Shown: positions 1 through 8,939, counted from the stretch's first letter. The stretch is DNA of 52,242 nucleotides from an uncultured Prevotellaceae bacterium (GCA_900318865.1 ONMF01000017.1:1-52242); one strand, 5' to 3'. The notes: generated by a model not told the origin, from the sequence alone. Numbers and translations: made by a program.

Positions 1-84
1 TTCCTCGGAGAGGCACAATCAATACGCCCGGTGCCGCTCCGCCACGGCGTGATGCCAAAAGGAGGGTTGTGCCTCTTCGAGGAA
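1..84. repeat. Long inverted repeat (19-base arms)
   Basis: Bases 1-19 and 66-84 are near-perfect reverse complements (GAGGCACAA and TTGTGCCTC cores), enclosing a 46-base GC-rich loop. The arm may continue beyond the window's left edge. It lies past the 3' end of the rodA operon, so it could be an RNA 3' structure or a dispersed palindromic element. No ORF of note lies here. Confidence 0.6.
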
Positions 85-105
85 CATTGACATTGTCGTC
101 GTTTT

Positions 106-171
106 CCCCAGGTTTGGCGCATTCATGCGCCGAAACCTGGGGCTCTGTTAGCTTGTGCATCTTCGATGCAC
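106..171. repeat. Two strong hairpins downstream of rodA
   Basis: The first hairpin pairs 106-121 with 126-142 (CCCCAGGTTTGGCGCA against its complement, one bulge) around a 4-base loop. The second pairs GTGCATC at 155-161 with GATGCAC at 165-171. Neither is followed by a clear T-tract in either direction. They may end or stabilise the minus-strand mre operon transcript, but an intrinsic terminator is not proven. Confidence 0.5.
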
Positions 172-235
172 GGTTGTCACACCTGCATGGGGCCATCATC
201 GCCGCAGGGACACACGCCCCCGACCCTACGGGCCA

Positions 236-286
236 CCCCCTCTAACTTAGAGGGGGAGCTCAACTGCTCTCCTAAGTTAGGGGAGC
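236..286. repeat. Pair of CTAACTTAG/CTAAGTTAG palindromes
   Basis: CCCCCTCTA at 236-244 pairs with TAGAGGGGG at 248-256. A second stem runs 266-273 against 279-286. The two cores are themselves inverted relative to each other. They are flanked by imperfect direct repeats of CATCATCGCCGCAGG at about 194 and 329. The arrangement looks like a dispersed REP/BOX-like intergenic element; copy number in the genome cannot be seen from here. Confidence 0.5.
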
Positions 287-427
287 TGGCGCGAAGCGAC
301 TGAGGAGTGTGTGACGCCTGCGCGGGTGCATCATCGCGGCAGGTGGGGTGCTCTCCCAGCAATCAAAAACAACAAACGGAACTATTTTTGTAGCCCGTTA
401 CGCCAATGGTTACGAGCCGCCGCTCGT

Positions 428-1900
428 TTACCAGGAGCCGTAGGCTTTGCGGTCGGCATCGATGCGCAGCAGAATGAACAACAGGAATGTGAAGCCCCAC
501 AGCGACGAACCGCCGTAGCTGAAGAACGGCAGCGGGATGCCAATGACCGGGCACAGCCCGATCACCATGCCGATGTTGATGGCCAGATGGAAGATGAGAT
601 AGGATGCCACGCAATAGGCGTATACGCGCCCGAAAGCCGTGTGCTGCCGCTCGCCGATGCTGATGATGCGCAAAATGAGCATCAGGAACACCACCAGCAC
701 GGCCGTGCTTCCCACAAAGCCCTCTTCCTCGCCGATGGTGCAGTAAATGAAGTCGGTGTGCTGCTCGGGCACATATTTGAGCTTGGTCTGTGTGCCGTTA
801 AGAAAGCCTTTGCCCAGCACCCCGCCCGAGCCGATGGCTATCTTGCTCTGGTTCACGTTGTAGCCGGCACCGCGCAGGTCGTCCTCGATGCCCAGCGTCA
901 CCTTGATGCGCATCTGCTGGTGAGGCTCCAGGATGTTGTTGAAAGCAAAATTCACCAGGAACATAAACACCAGCGAAGCTGCTGCCCAACCGATGGTGAC
1001 GGCCACCTTGCGCAAGTCGTCGTGAAGCATGCCATAGAGCAGATAAACCAGCGACAACCCTATCACGGTGAAGAAATAGACGTAGCCGTTGATGTGCACG
1101 CCCAATGCCGACAGTCCCCACACCAACAGTGCCGAGCCCACATAGCCCAGCAGCACGCGCCCGCCCAGCACGAGCGAGCGGCAGTAGAGCAACAGCATGC
1201 CCACAATCACCGCCATCACCATGATGAAGGCGATGAACAGTCCCAGCGGGATTCCCATCACCACCGTGGCGGCAAACTTGAGCACCACCACAAAATAGAC
1301 CACCGCGCACAGCGCGGCGAACAGCACGAAGCCGCTCAGCCCCTCGCGGTAAAGCACAAAGACGAGCGACGTGTAGACCAGCGCCGAACCCGTCTCCCGC
1401 TCCAGGATGATGCACAGGATGGGAAGCACGATGATGCCTGCGGCGATGGCGATGTTGCGCCAGCCCTTCAGCGAGTAGCCGTAGGTGCTGAACAGCTTGG
1501 CCAGCGCCAGGGCGGTGGCAAACTTGGTGAACTCGGCGGGTTGAAGGCTCACCGGGCCAAAGACCAGCCACGAGCGCGAGCCCTTGATGTCGGGGGCGAT
1601 GAAGATGGTGATAATGAGCAGCAATATCATGAACCCATAGATGGGATAGGCATAGGCCTCGTAGATGCGCCGGTCGATGAGCAGCAGCACCAGGCCCAGC
1701 ACAAACGACAGGCCGGCCCACATGAATTGCTTGCCCGAGAACTCGTCGAGCGAGAACATCGACGCCTTGTCGAAGTCGTAGGTGGCGGCATAGATGCTCA
1801 CCGCTCCCCACACGATGAGAATCAGGTAAAGCACCATCGTGAACCAGTCGATGGAGCGCAGCAGGTTGCCGCTATTGTCATTGTCATTCCTTATTTCCAT
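428..1900 (-). CDS. rodA: Rod shape-determining peptidoglycan glycosyltransferase RodA
   Basis: SEDS-family polytopic membrane glycosyltransferase that polymerises lipid II during lateral wall growth, working with the PBP2 encoded just upstream. The roughly 490-residue protein has about ten hydrophobic segments. Visible family motifs include the ERETGSALVYTSLVF block and the C-terminal FFSYGGSSLWGF block. I start at the ATG at 1898-1900 (MEIRNDNDN); the frame stays open for 42 codons further upstream, but those encode Pro/Arg-rich residues that are the shadow of the end of mrdA. This start overlaps the mrdA stop by 17 bases, matching tight coupling in the operon. It is the last gene of the minus-strand mre cluster, followed by the hairpin-rich region 1-286. 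Confidence 0.93.
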   Translation of the reverse strand: MEIRNDNDNSGNLLRSIDWFTMVLYLILIVWGAVSIYAATYDFDKASMFSLDEFSGKQFMWAGLSFVLGLVLLLIDRRIYEAYAYPIYGFMILLLIITIFIAPDIKGSRSWLVFGPVSLQPAEFTKFATALALAKLFSTYGYSLKGWRNIAIAAGIIVLPILCIILERETGSALVYTSLVFVLYREGLSGFVLFAALCAVVYFVVVLKFAATVVMGIPLGLFIAFIMVMAVIVGMLLLYCRSLVLGGRVLLGYVGSALLVWGLSALGVHINGYVYFFTVIGLSLVYLLYGMLHDDLRKVAVTIGWAAASLVFMFLVNFAFNNILEPHQQMRIKVTLGIEDDLRGAGYNVNQSKIAIGSGGVLGKGFLNGTQTKLKYVPEQHTDFIYCTIGEEEGFVGSTAVLVVFLMLILRIISIGERQHTAFGRVYAYCVASYLIFHLAINIGMVIGLCPVIGIPLPFFSYGGSSLWGFTFLLFILLRIDADRKAYGSW

Positions 1901-3857
1901 CGGCAATGTCGGTTTTAGGTTGTGACGGTGACGGCGGGGGCGTGGCCTTCTGCTCGCCGGCAGCCGGCGCGGCGGATTTCTTGGCATCGGCCTTCGGGGC
2001 CGGCCCGTAGGCCTTGGAGTTGGCAAAGCTCACAGTGTGGCTGGCTGCCATGCGCGCCGCCACTGCCTGACGGCCCGGCGATAGCGTGCCGCGCAGATAT
2101 TTCTCAATCATCAGGCTGCCGATGGGCACGCCGTAGGTGGCTCCCCACCCGCCATTCTCCACATAGACGCACACGGCGATTTTCGGGTCGTTCATCGGCG
2201 CGAAGCCCATGAACACCGAGTGGTCGCGCCCGTGGGGGTTCTGGGCGGTTCCCGTCTTGCCGCACACCTCGATGCCCGGCAGGTTGGCCGCACGGCACGT
2301 GCCCCCCAGCACGGCCATGCGCATGCCCTCCACGATGGGAACGTAGTTGGCGGGACTCACCTTGGTGTCGTGACGCTCCAGATTCTTCTTCAGCACGCCC
2401 ACACCCTTGATTTGCTTGACCACATGCGGCGTGATATAGTAGCCGCGATTGGCGATGGTGGCACCCAGATTGGCAATCTGCAGCGGCGTGGCCAATATCT
2501 CGCCCTGGCCGATGGCGTCGCTGATAATCGACTGCCCCACCCACTTGTCCTTGCCGTAAATCTTGTCGTAGAACGCGGTGTTGGGGATGAAGCCGCGGCT
2601 CTCGCCGGGCATGTCCACATCGAGCTTGTAGCCGTAGCCCATCGACACCATGTACTGCTTCCACACCTCGAAAGCGTTGCCCACGCTGCCGTACTTGGAG
2701 CGCTTGTCGAGCATATACTTCAGCCCCCAGCAGAAATAGGCGTTGCACGACGTCTGGATGGCAGGCTTCAAGGGAATGGGCGAGAAATGCCCGTGGCAGC
2801 CCACGCGCAGCCCGGCGTTGATGTAGCCGCGGTGGCAGGGATAGGCCGTGCTCAGTGTCACGATGCCTTCCTGAAGGAAAATCAGGCCCTGCGACGGCTT
2901 GAAGGTGGACCCTGGAGGATAGGCCGCCATGATCGAGCGGTCGTAGAGAGGCTTGAAGCGGTTGTTCATCAGCTCGCGGTAGTTCTTGCCGCGCTCGTTG
3001 CCGATGAGCAGCGCAGGGTCGTAGGTGGGACTCGACACCAGGGCCAGTATCTCGCCCGTCTTGGGCTCGATGCACACGATGGCGCCGCACTTGCCGGTCA
3101 TCATCTGCTCGCCCAGCTGCTGCAGCTCGATGTCGATGCTCAGCTTCAGGTCGCTGCCCGCTATGGGCGACACGTCGTCGCGCCCGTCGTTGTAGCGCCC
3201 CTTGATTTTCCCCATGGCATCGCGGATAAGGATTTCCATGCCCTTGCGGCCTCGCAGAAAGCGCTCGTAGCTCTTCTCGATGCCCAGGTCGCCGATGTAG
3301 TCGCCGGGGCGGTAATAGGCATCGCGCTCGATGTCTTTGTTGTTCACCTCGCGGATGTCGCCCAGCACATTGGCCGCCGCGTGGCAGTTGTACTGGCGCA
3401 GAATGCGCTGCACGATGAAAAAGCCCGGGTAGCGATAAAGCTTTTCCTGAAGCCGGCCGTAGTCCTGGGCCGAGAGGTGCGGAATGAAAATCTGCTGCGA
3501 ATAGGCCGAGTAGTTGCGCCCCTTCTTCATGTCGGCCCAGCGCCGGTCGAACTCGGCGCGCGTGATTTGCAGCGTGGAGCAGAAGTCAACCGTGTCAAAC
3601 GGGTGCACATCCTTGGGGATGAGCATCAAGTCGTAGGCGGGCTGGTTGTAGACGATGAGCGAGTCGTTGCGGTCGAAAATCAGGCCGCGCGAGGGATATA
3701 TCACCTTCTGCAGAAACGCGTTCGAGTCTGCGTTGGCCTTATAGGTGCTGTCCATCACCTGCAACTGGAACAGGCGCGCCACATAGATGAGCACCACCAC
3801 CACGATGAAGCCCCCTATCACCCACTTGCGTTTCTCCAGATTATAGTCTTTTCTCAC
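1884..3857 (-). CDS. mrdA: Penicillin-binding protein 2 (transpeptidase)
   Basis: Class B penicillin-binding protein that cross-links glycan strands laid down by RodA. At 657 residues it has one N-terminal membrane anchor (about 11-32), a dimerisation domain opening with the PSRGLIFDRN motif near 55, and a transpeptidase domain. All three active-site motifs are present: STFK at 317-320, SCN at 370-372 and KTG at 534-536. The C-terminal 50 residues are Ala/Pro/Lys-rich and probably disordered. It overlaps mreD upstream by 17 bases and rodA downstream by 17 bases, so the cluster is very likely translationally coupled. Confidence 0.95.
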   Translation of the reverse strand: MRKDYNLEKRKWVIGGFIVVVVLIYVARLFQLQVMDSTYKANADSNAFLQKVIYPSRGLIFDRNDSLIVYNQPAYDLMLIPKDVHPFDTVDFCSTLQITRAEFDRRWADMKKGRNYSAYSQQIFIPHLSAQDYGRLQEKLYRYPGFFIVQRILRQYNCHAAANVLGDIREVNNKDIERDAYYRPGDYIGDLGIEKSYERFLRGRKGMEILIRDAMGKIKGRYNDGRDDVSPIAGSDLKLSIDIELQQLGEQMMTGKCGAIVCIEPKTGEILALVSSPTYDPALLIGNERGKNYRELMNNRFKPLYDRSIMAAYPPGSTFKPSQGLIFLQEGIVTLSTAYPCHRGYINAGLRVGCHGHFSPIPLKPAIQTSCNAYFCWGLKYMLDKRSKYGSVGNAFEVWKQYMVSMGYGYKLDVDMPGESRGFIPNTAFYDKIYGKDKWVGQSIISDAIGQGEILATPLQIANLGATIANRGYYITPHVVKQIKGVGVLKKNLERHDTKVSPANYVPIVEGMRMAVLGGTCRAANLPGIEVCGKTGTAQNPHGRDHSVFMGFAPMNDPKIAVCVYVENGGWGATYGVPIGSLMIEKYLRGTLSPGRQAVAARMAASHTVSFANSKAYGPAPKADAKKSAAPAAGEQKATPPPSPSQPKTDIADGNKE

Positions 3858-4359
3858 GGCGCGTGCTCACTAAACTATCCAACCCTAAAATCAGCACCAC
3901 CGACAGCACCGTGCTGGCACCAATGCGCGCCAGCGTCAGCAACAGGTCGCGCGTGGTGAATGCCTGAATCATGAAGATGAGCACGCAGTAGAACAGCACC
4001 AGCGTGGACATGTACTTGAAGTAAGCTGCCACGCCCATCGAGTCGACCGACGGAATGGGCGTGTTCATGTCGTTCTCACGCGGCATATACACGTTGAACA
4101 CCGGCATCCGCAGCACGGCCAGCACCGTGCACGCCAGGGCGTTCATGCCCGGCGTGTTGCCGAAGATGTCAACCAGCAGCCCCGTCACGAAGCCGATGGT
4201 CAGCACCCAGTTGGTGTTCAGGTTCACCGGCAGACGCATCAGCAGATAGATGAACACAATGGGCACGGCCACGCCCAGCAGCACAATCCGGTTGAACACC
4301 ACCTGCACCAGCACCAGCACCACGGCCAGAACGACGAATTGAATCACAGTCTTGGTCAT
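3841..4359 (-). CDS. mreD: Rod shape-determining membrane protein MreD
   Basis: Small polytopic inner-membrane protein (172 residues) of the elongasome, bridging MreC to the RodA/PBP2 synthase. It has five or so hydrophobic segments, beginning near residue 6, and the GLLVDIFG segment near 60 that resembles the conserved MreD region. Sequence conservation in this family is low, so the call rests on size, topology and position between mreC and mrdA. Its start overlaps the mreC stop by four bases (ATGA), and its end overlaps mrdA by 17. Confidence 0.88.
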   Translation of the reverse strand: MTKTVIQFVVLAVVLVLVQVVFNRIVLLGVAVPIVFIYLLMRLPVNLNTNWVLTIGFVTGLLVDIFGNTPGMNALACTVLAVLRMPVFNVYMPRENDMNTPIPSVDSMGVAAYFKYMSTLVLFYCVLIFMIQAFTTRDLLLTLARIGASTVLSVVLILGLDSLVSTRREKRL

Positions 4360-5240
4360 GGCTTGTCCTCCCGCGGCTTAGGTGTTGAGATGGCCGACTG
4401 CTCCACGTTTTCCGAAGCGCTGAGCTCGCGCAGCTCGTCGGCCAGGTTATTGGTCATCACCCTGACGGTGCTCAGCTGGCTGAAGTTGGTGGTCAGCCGC
4501 ACCTTGAGCGAGACGAAGCTCTCGCTGTCGTCGCGCGCACGGCCCTCCACGGTGCCCACGATGATACCCTCGGGGAACACCGCGCTGTAGCCGCTGGTGA
4601 CGATGGTGTCGCCCACGGCATACTGCAAGTGCTTGGGAAGTTCCTCAAGCACAGCCATTTCCGGACTCTTGCCGTCCCACACCATGCTGCCGAAGTATTC
4701 ACTGCCGCGAAGCTTGCACGACAGGCGCATGTGCGGATTCAGCAGCGAGATCACGCGTGCCGAGTGCCGCCCCACCACGTTCACAATGCCCACCACTCCA
4801 TTCTTGTCCACCACACCCATCTCGGGCTTCACGCCGTCGGCACTGCCACGGTTGATGGTGATGTAGTTGTTGGTCTGCGCTATGCTGTTGCTGATCACGT
4901 GGGCCAGCACATAGTCAAACTGCCGAAGCCGCGGCTGCATCTGGGCCGTGTCGGGCAGCAACAGGCGCAGGTCGGTCACCTCGGCACGCATCGCCACCAG
5001 CTCCTGCTCCAGCAGCGCGTTACGCCGCTGCAAGTCATCGTTGATGCCCTTCAGGTGAAAATAGTCGGTCACCGTGCTCATACCCTCGTAGACCGTGGCA
5101 CTCAGCGCGTTGGCCGACGTCAGATAGACACTCTGCTGGTAAGGATTGTCACGAAACAGCAGCACGCAGCTCGCTATCACATAGATGATGAAAACGAACC
5201 ACGAACTATGCTTGACGAAGAAATTGAGCAGATTGTTCAT
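4356..5240 (-). CDS. mreC: Rod shape-determining protein MreC
   Basis: Bitopic scaffold of the elongasome: a short cytoplasmic N-terminus, one membrane segment at about 12-29, a predicted coiled coil at about 60-95 (heptad-like Leu/Glu-rich NDDLQRRNALLEQEL) and a periplasmic beta-barrel domain. The motif GVVDKNGVVGIVNVVG near 140 is typical of MreC. The 294-residue length is ordinary for the family. It is 27 bases downstream of mreB and overlaps mreD by four bases, so it is read as part of the same operon. Confidence 0.93.
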   Translation of the reverse strand: MNNLLNFFVKHSSWFVFIIYVIASCVLLFRDNPYQQSVYLTSANALSATVYEGMSTVTDYFHLKGINDDLQRRNALLEQELVAMRAEVTDLRLLLPDTAQMQPRLRQFDYVLAHVISNSIAQTNNYITINRGSADGVKPEMGVVDKNGVVGIVNVVGRHSARVISLLNPHMRLSCKLRGSEYFGSMVWDGKSPEMAVLEELPKHLQYAVGDTIVTSGYSAVFPEGIIVGTVEGRARDDSESFVSLKVRLTTNFSQLSTVRVMTNNLADELRELSASENVEQSAISTPKPREDKP

Positions 5241-5267
5241 CTGTTCGGCCTCCGCTCTCCGTTAAGT

Positions 5268-6287
5268 TCAACGCTTCAGGAAGGGGAAGTGCTTGATGTT
5301 CTTCAGGGCCACACCCGTTCCCTTGGCCACAGCGTGCAGCGGGTCCTCGGCCACATGGAACTGGATGCCAATCTTGTCGGTCAGGCGCTTGTCAAGGCCG
5401 CGCAGCAGCGCGCCGCCGCCGGTGAGGTACACGCCATTCTTCACAATGTCGGCATAAAGCTCGGGCGGAGTGTTCTCCAGCGCGTTGAGCACGGCAGCCT
5501 CGATTTTGCTGATCGACTTCTCGATGCAGTGGCACACCTCCTGATAGCTCACAGGCACTTCCATGGGCAGAGCCGTCATCTTGTTCGGGCCATGCACCAC
5601 ATAGTCCTCGGGAGCATCGTCAAGCTCGGTGAGCGCGCTGCCCACGTTAATCTTAATCAGCTCGGCCGTGCGCTCGCCCACACGCACATTGTGGGCGCGG
5701 CCCATGTGCTCCTGGATGTCGGCCGTGAGGTCGTCGCCGGCCACGCGGATGCTCTTGTTGCTCACGATGCCGCCCAGCGAAATCACGGCAATCTCGGTCG
5801 TCCCGCCGCCTATGTCCACAATCATGTTGCCCTCGGGAGCCAGCACGTCAAGGCCGATGCCCAGCGCAGCCGCCATGGGCTCATAAATCATGTACACATC
5901 ACGGCCGCCCGCATGCTCGCTCGAGTCGCGCACCGCACGAATCTCCACCTCGGTCGAGCCCGAGGGGATGCACACCACCATGCGCAGCGACGGCGAGAAC
6001 CAGTGATTCTTGGCACTCACCTTCTTGATCATGCCGCGCAGCATCAACTCGGCGGCATTGAAGTCGCCAATCACGCCGTCACTCAGCGGGCGCACCGTGC
6101 GGATGCCCTCATGCTCTTTGCCGTACATCTCGCGAGCCTTCTCGCCCACGGCAAAAAGCTTGCCCGTCTTGTTGTCGAGCGCCACCACCGACGGCTCGTC
6201 GATCACAATCTTATTGTTGTGGATGATAATCGTGTTGGCCGTACCCAGGTCGACCGCTATTTCTTGTGTAAATGAGAGAAATCCCAT
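5268..6287 (-). CDS. mreB: Actin-like rod shape protein MreB
   Basis: Bacterial actin homologue that forms membrane-associated filaments guiding wall synthesis. The 339-residue protein has the actin-fold nucleotide motifs: phosphate-1 loop DLGTANT at 13-19, phosphate-2 loop VDIGGGTTEIAV near 160, and the adenosine motif LTGGGALLRG near 288. The N-terminal MGFLSF resembles the amphipathic or hydrophobic membrane tip of MreB. First gene of the minus-strand mreBCD-mrdA-rodA operon, preceded by a full-length promoter at 6344-6375 and a leader of about 50 bases. Confidence 0.97.
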   Translation of the reverse strand: MGFLSFTQEIAVDLGTANTIIIHNNKIVIDEPSVVALDNKTGKLFAVGEKAREMYGKEHEGIRTVRPLSDGVIGDFNAAELMLRGMIKKVSAKNHWFSPSLRMVVCIPSGSTEVEIRAVRDSSEHAGGRDVYMIYEPMAAALGIGLDVLAPEGNMIVDIGGGTTEIAVISLGGIVSNKSIRVAGDDLTADIQEHMGRAHNVRVGERTAELIKINVGSALTELDDAPEDYVVHGPNKMTALPMEVPVSYQEVCHCIEKSISKIEAAVLNALENTPPELYADIVKNGVYLTGGGALLRGLDKRLTDKIGIQFHVAEDPLHAVAKGTGVALKNIKHFPFLKR

Positions 6288-6343
6288 AATCCAATATTAT
6301 CTTTTACTGTGAATAATCCAAATTTCAAGTCGCTATTGACTTG

Positions 6344-6375
6344 CAAAATTAGTGCAAACCGAACACAAAAGCAAA
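6344..6375 (-). promoter_or_regulatory. Promoter of the mre operon
   Basis: Reading the minus strand, TTTG (6375-6372), 20 bases, then TAATTTTG (6351-6344) matches the Bacteroidetes primary sigma consensus TTTG-N19-21-TAnnTTTG exactly. It lies 56 bases before the mreB start. The core CGGTTTGCACTAATTTTG is also found before the gene at 36223. A degenerate second copy of GTGCAAACCGAA sits at 6432-6443. Confidence 0.8.
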
Positions 6376-6523
6376 TTTTTTTTTGCTTTTGTTGAACTGC
6401 AGCCTAATTTGGCCACATTAGCGGCAACATGAGTGCAAACCGAATGGTTGACCCCACCTGTCCGACATTTTGACATAAAGACATAGTCTTGACGTATTTT
6501 AGCGGCAATTTTTCGACAAGACG

Positions 6524-6549
6524 TGCCCCGGGACTTCGGTCTCGGGGCA
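6524..6549. terminator. UUCG-tetraloop hairpin
   Basis: TGCCCCGGGAC at 6524-6534 pairs with GTCTCGGGGCA at 6539-6549 (one G-U pair) across a TTCG loop closed by C-G, an unusually stable tetraloop. It lies between the end of the DUF2075 gene (6644) and the mreB promoter, so it would insulate the mre operon from minus-strand transcription arriving from the island. The T-tract is imperfect in both directions. The rest of 6376-6643 holds nothing else I recognise. Confidence 0.55.
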
Positions 6550-6643
6550 TTTCTTACTTGTTCCGCACCTCAAAATCTCCCGGTCCATCATCTTGACCGG
6601 TTCCTCTATCGTTGCGAAGTGAGCAAATACATCCATAACCTTT

Positions 6644-8767
6644 TTATATCTCTTCCAGGCCTAACGACTTCAGGTAATTATACGTCTCATCGTAGAACTC
6701 CGGTAAGCGCGTCGGGTCTTCAGGGAAGCCATCAGATCCCATCTTACCGTTGCCTGTCGGAACACAAATGACAATACCTTGGCGGGCCCGGGTCAGTAGC
6801 ACGCGGTATGCATTGAGCATATATTTCCGGTTCTCCTCGTTGTTCTCAGGATTCCACTTATTCTTACCATTGAATTTGTAATAAGCCCACCGACCATTCT
6901 CGCAACGCATATCCGCATCCCACAACACACAGGCATAGTCGAGTTCCAATCCTTGCACCTGAATCTCAGTAGCGGCATCCTCAAGATAGTTCGACGAACG
7001 GATGTCAGTCTTGTCTTCGAGAAACCAATGCACTGCATTTTCATCACCTTGTCCTAAAACATGAACAGCAAGAGGCTTGAAACGCGCAGCTACCTTCGTC
7101 ACCAACACACCTATTTGTTGGCTACCACGAGCCTGCTTTCGCAGCCATGCACGCGCCTGTTCCATATCGCGGGTTAGCACAATGGGATATCCCTTCTGCT
7201 TTACATCCTGATAGAGTGGGACGGCATTGGGTGCGAAGGACAACAACGAATGAACGAAAGCAGATAGCGTTTCTGCCCTAAACGACCTCAAAGTCACGGC
7301 CAAATGCAATTCTTCGGAGAAAGTAACATTGTTATTCTCCTGTAGCAATTCGTTCACACGGCCTTCTGCATATTCTGGTTCAGTCAGCTTGTTGGAGATG
7401 AATACATTCCAATGCCTGAATCGATGGTTCAAGGCGTTGATCCATTCGGTGATGCCAGCCTCTCCAGTGTTGATTTCCTGTCCGCCACCCACCAGACAAA
7501 TGATAACGGCCCAGTCCTCGCGCTGATCGAGCGACCAAATCAAGAACTCCGCTTCCGACATCGGGAAGTTGGGTACCTTCAACTTATTGCCGTACGTTCC
7601 GCCACGCTTCAGGTAGTCGGATATGCGCTTGTGCGTCCAGCTGCGTTGAGCTTCGTCAAAGATGGCCACATGCTCCACTTCACCATATCCTGTCGCCTCC
7701 TGATGTATCGCCTTCTCGGGGTCAATCTCCACCACACCATTCTCAACGGGGTTCTTTATCTTGGCCAGCATATTGTCGCGATAGCGGTGGATAATTTGAA
7801 TAAACTCACTCACTTCGCGGCGCGAATCAGACATATTTTTACGCTCACCTTTGGCGGTGCATTTCTTCTGGTTGTCACGGGCCAAAGCTTCTGTCAGAAC
7901 GGCAACTAGTGGCCCGTTGCCAGATAAGTACACAGCCCCATTCTCTTTGTCCAGTTCTCCATCCTTATATGTCTGTTTGATTGCAATATCAAGTCCTACA
8001 AGCGTTTTGCCTGCACCCGGCACACCCGTTACAAAGCAGATGCTCTTCTGCCGCTGCTCTTTACTTTGCTGAATAACATCAAGTATAAAGTTGATGGTTC
8101 GGTCGGTAGACACCTTGTCTGCCTCATGGCGCGTAATGTCCTCAACGGAGTGATTCTCAAACAGCGTACGGGCAGCTTCGATGATGGTTGGTGTAGGAGC
8201 ATAAGGACTGATAAGCCAGTTGTCTATCGTCTCGTCATTTGGCTCTGCCCCTGCATGTTCCAATACACTTGCTATCAGTTCCTGCAGGTGTTCCTCGCCT
8301 GTAATCATCGGGTTGTAGATATCGTCGTTGTAAACCGATGGTTGAAATTCCTTTGTATATTCTTTATATCTTGTTGGAATCAGTATAGGCACAATCTTTC
8401 TGTCGTGACTGAAAAGATGGAAGTTTTTCAGGTCCAGCGCATAGTCCATTACTTGCTCAATGCCAGCTTGAAACTCCTCCTTCTTGCCTACCTTAAACTC
8501 AAGACAGAATATCATTCCCCTCAGCAACAGAACTACATCAATACGCTTCCCAAGACGTGGGATATCATATTCAAAAACAATCTGCCCTGCTTCGTCCTTC
8601 CACGGTTCCAGCACTTGCTGCATCAACGAGATCTCACCCTTCCACGCCTCATCGGTTGTGGTCAGCGTGTCTCCATGATAGTTATTATGGAGTGCACCTA
8701 ATACAGCCAATGGTTCCTGACTCAGAAACTTTGCGAATGAAGCATTATATAAACATCTATTTGCCAT
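6644..8767 (-). CDS. DUF2075 helicase with N-terminal PD-(D/E)XK-like nuclease
   Basis: A 707-residue protein of the DUF2075/Schlafen-type P-loop helicase group (PF09848). The N-terminal part has a restriction-nuclease-like signature: Asp77 (KRIDVV), then Glu90-x-Lys92 (LEFK). The helicase part has Walker A GVPGAGKT at 248-255, a DEAQ Walker B box at 371-374, and a late motif with VLLTRARQG near 656-664 that supplies the probable arginine finger. Base use is more AT-rich than the neighbouring core genes, consistent with acquisition. A short HTH-related gene ends three bases upstream of its start. Proteins of this make-up occur in defence islands, but the role here is inference. The ATG at 8765-8767 is the only good start. 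Confidence 0.85.
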   Translation of the reverse strand: MANRCLYNASFAKFLSQEPLAVLGALHNNYHGDTLTTTDEAWKGEISLMQQVLEPWKDEAGQIVFEYDIPRLGKRIDVVLLLRGMIFCLEFKVGKKEEFQAGIEQVMDYALDLKNFHLFSHDRKIVPILIPTRYKEYTKEFQPSVYNDDIYNPMITGEEHLQELIASVLEHAGAEPNDETIDNWLISPYAPTPTIIEAARTLFENHSVEDITRHEADKVSTDRTINFILDVIQQSKEQRQKSICFVTGVPGAGKTLVGLDIAIKQTYKDGELDKENGAVYLSGNGPLVAVLTEALARDNQKKCTAKGERKNMSDSRREVSEFIQIIHRYRDNMLAKIKNPVENGVVEIDPEKAIHQEATGYGEVEHVAIFDEAQRSWTHKRISDYLKRGGTYGNKLKVPNFPMSEAEFLIWSLDQREDWAVIICLVGGGQEINTGEAGITEWINALNHRFRHWNVFISNKLTEPEYAEGRVNELLQENNNVTFSEELHLAVTLRSFRAETLSAFVHSLLSFAPNAVPLYQDVKQKGYPIVLTRDMEQARAWLRKQARGSQQIGVLVTKVAARFKPLAVHVLGQGDENAVHWFLEDKTDIRSSNYLEDAATEIQVQGLELDYACVLWDADMRCENGRWAYYKFNGKNKWNPENNEENRKYMLNAYRVLLTRARQGIVICVPTGNGKMGSDGFPEDPTRLPEFYDETYNYLKSLGLEEI

Positions 8768-8770
8768 AAA

Positions 8771-8920
8771 CTATTTGCGATTCATTTCCTGCGAAAGCAG
8801 ATATTGTTTATACTCCCTAATGAACAGATCCTTTATATCGACCCCCATTTGTTCTGCAAGCCACTTGTTAGTGCGTTTTTTCTCGGCAAGCACGACTTTT
8901 AACCGATTGATATCTTCCAT
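8771..8920 (-). pseudogene. Truncated XRE-type HTH regulator
   Basis: A 49-residue ORF starts MEDINRLKVVLAEKKRTNKW and continues LAEQMG directly into VDIKDLFIREYK. From memory of the XRE regulators that often precede DUF2075 genes, WLAEQ(L/M)G is normally followed by a recognition helix (TVSKW..., QPNLETL...) before a C-terminal VDIKDL. Here roughly 35-40 residues, including the DNA-recognition helix, appear to be missing in frame. It ends (TAG) three bases before the DUF2075 start and was probably co-transcribed with it. A -7 box TATCTTTG lies at 8940-8947 (minus strand). It could still be expressed as a dimerisation peptide, but DNA binding looks lost. Confidence 0.6.
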
Positions 8921-8939
8921 CTACGTGAATTTAATGTTG

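Noticed and set aside
311..1918. Long plus-strand ORF (535 codons) opposite rodA
   Set aside because: His/Gln/Glu-rich low-complexity product, exactly antisense to a well-conserved gene; a shadow of GC-rich codon use.
2220..3959. Long plus-strand ORF opposite mrdA
   Set aside because: Antisense shadow; no domain and no start signals, while mrdA has all active-site motifs.
4629..6275. Plus-strand ORF opposite mreB and mreC
   Set aside because: Antisense, His/Ala/Arg-rich, spans an intergenic junction of two core genes.
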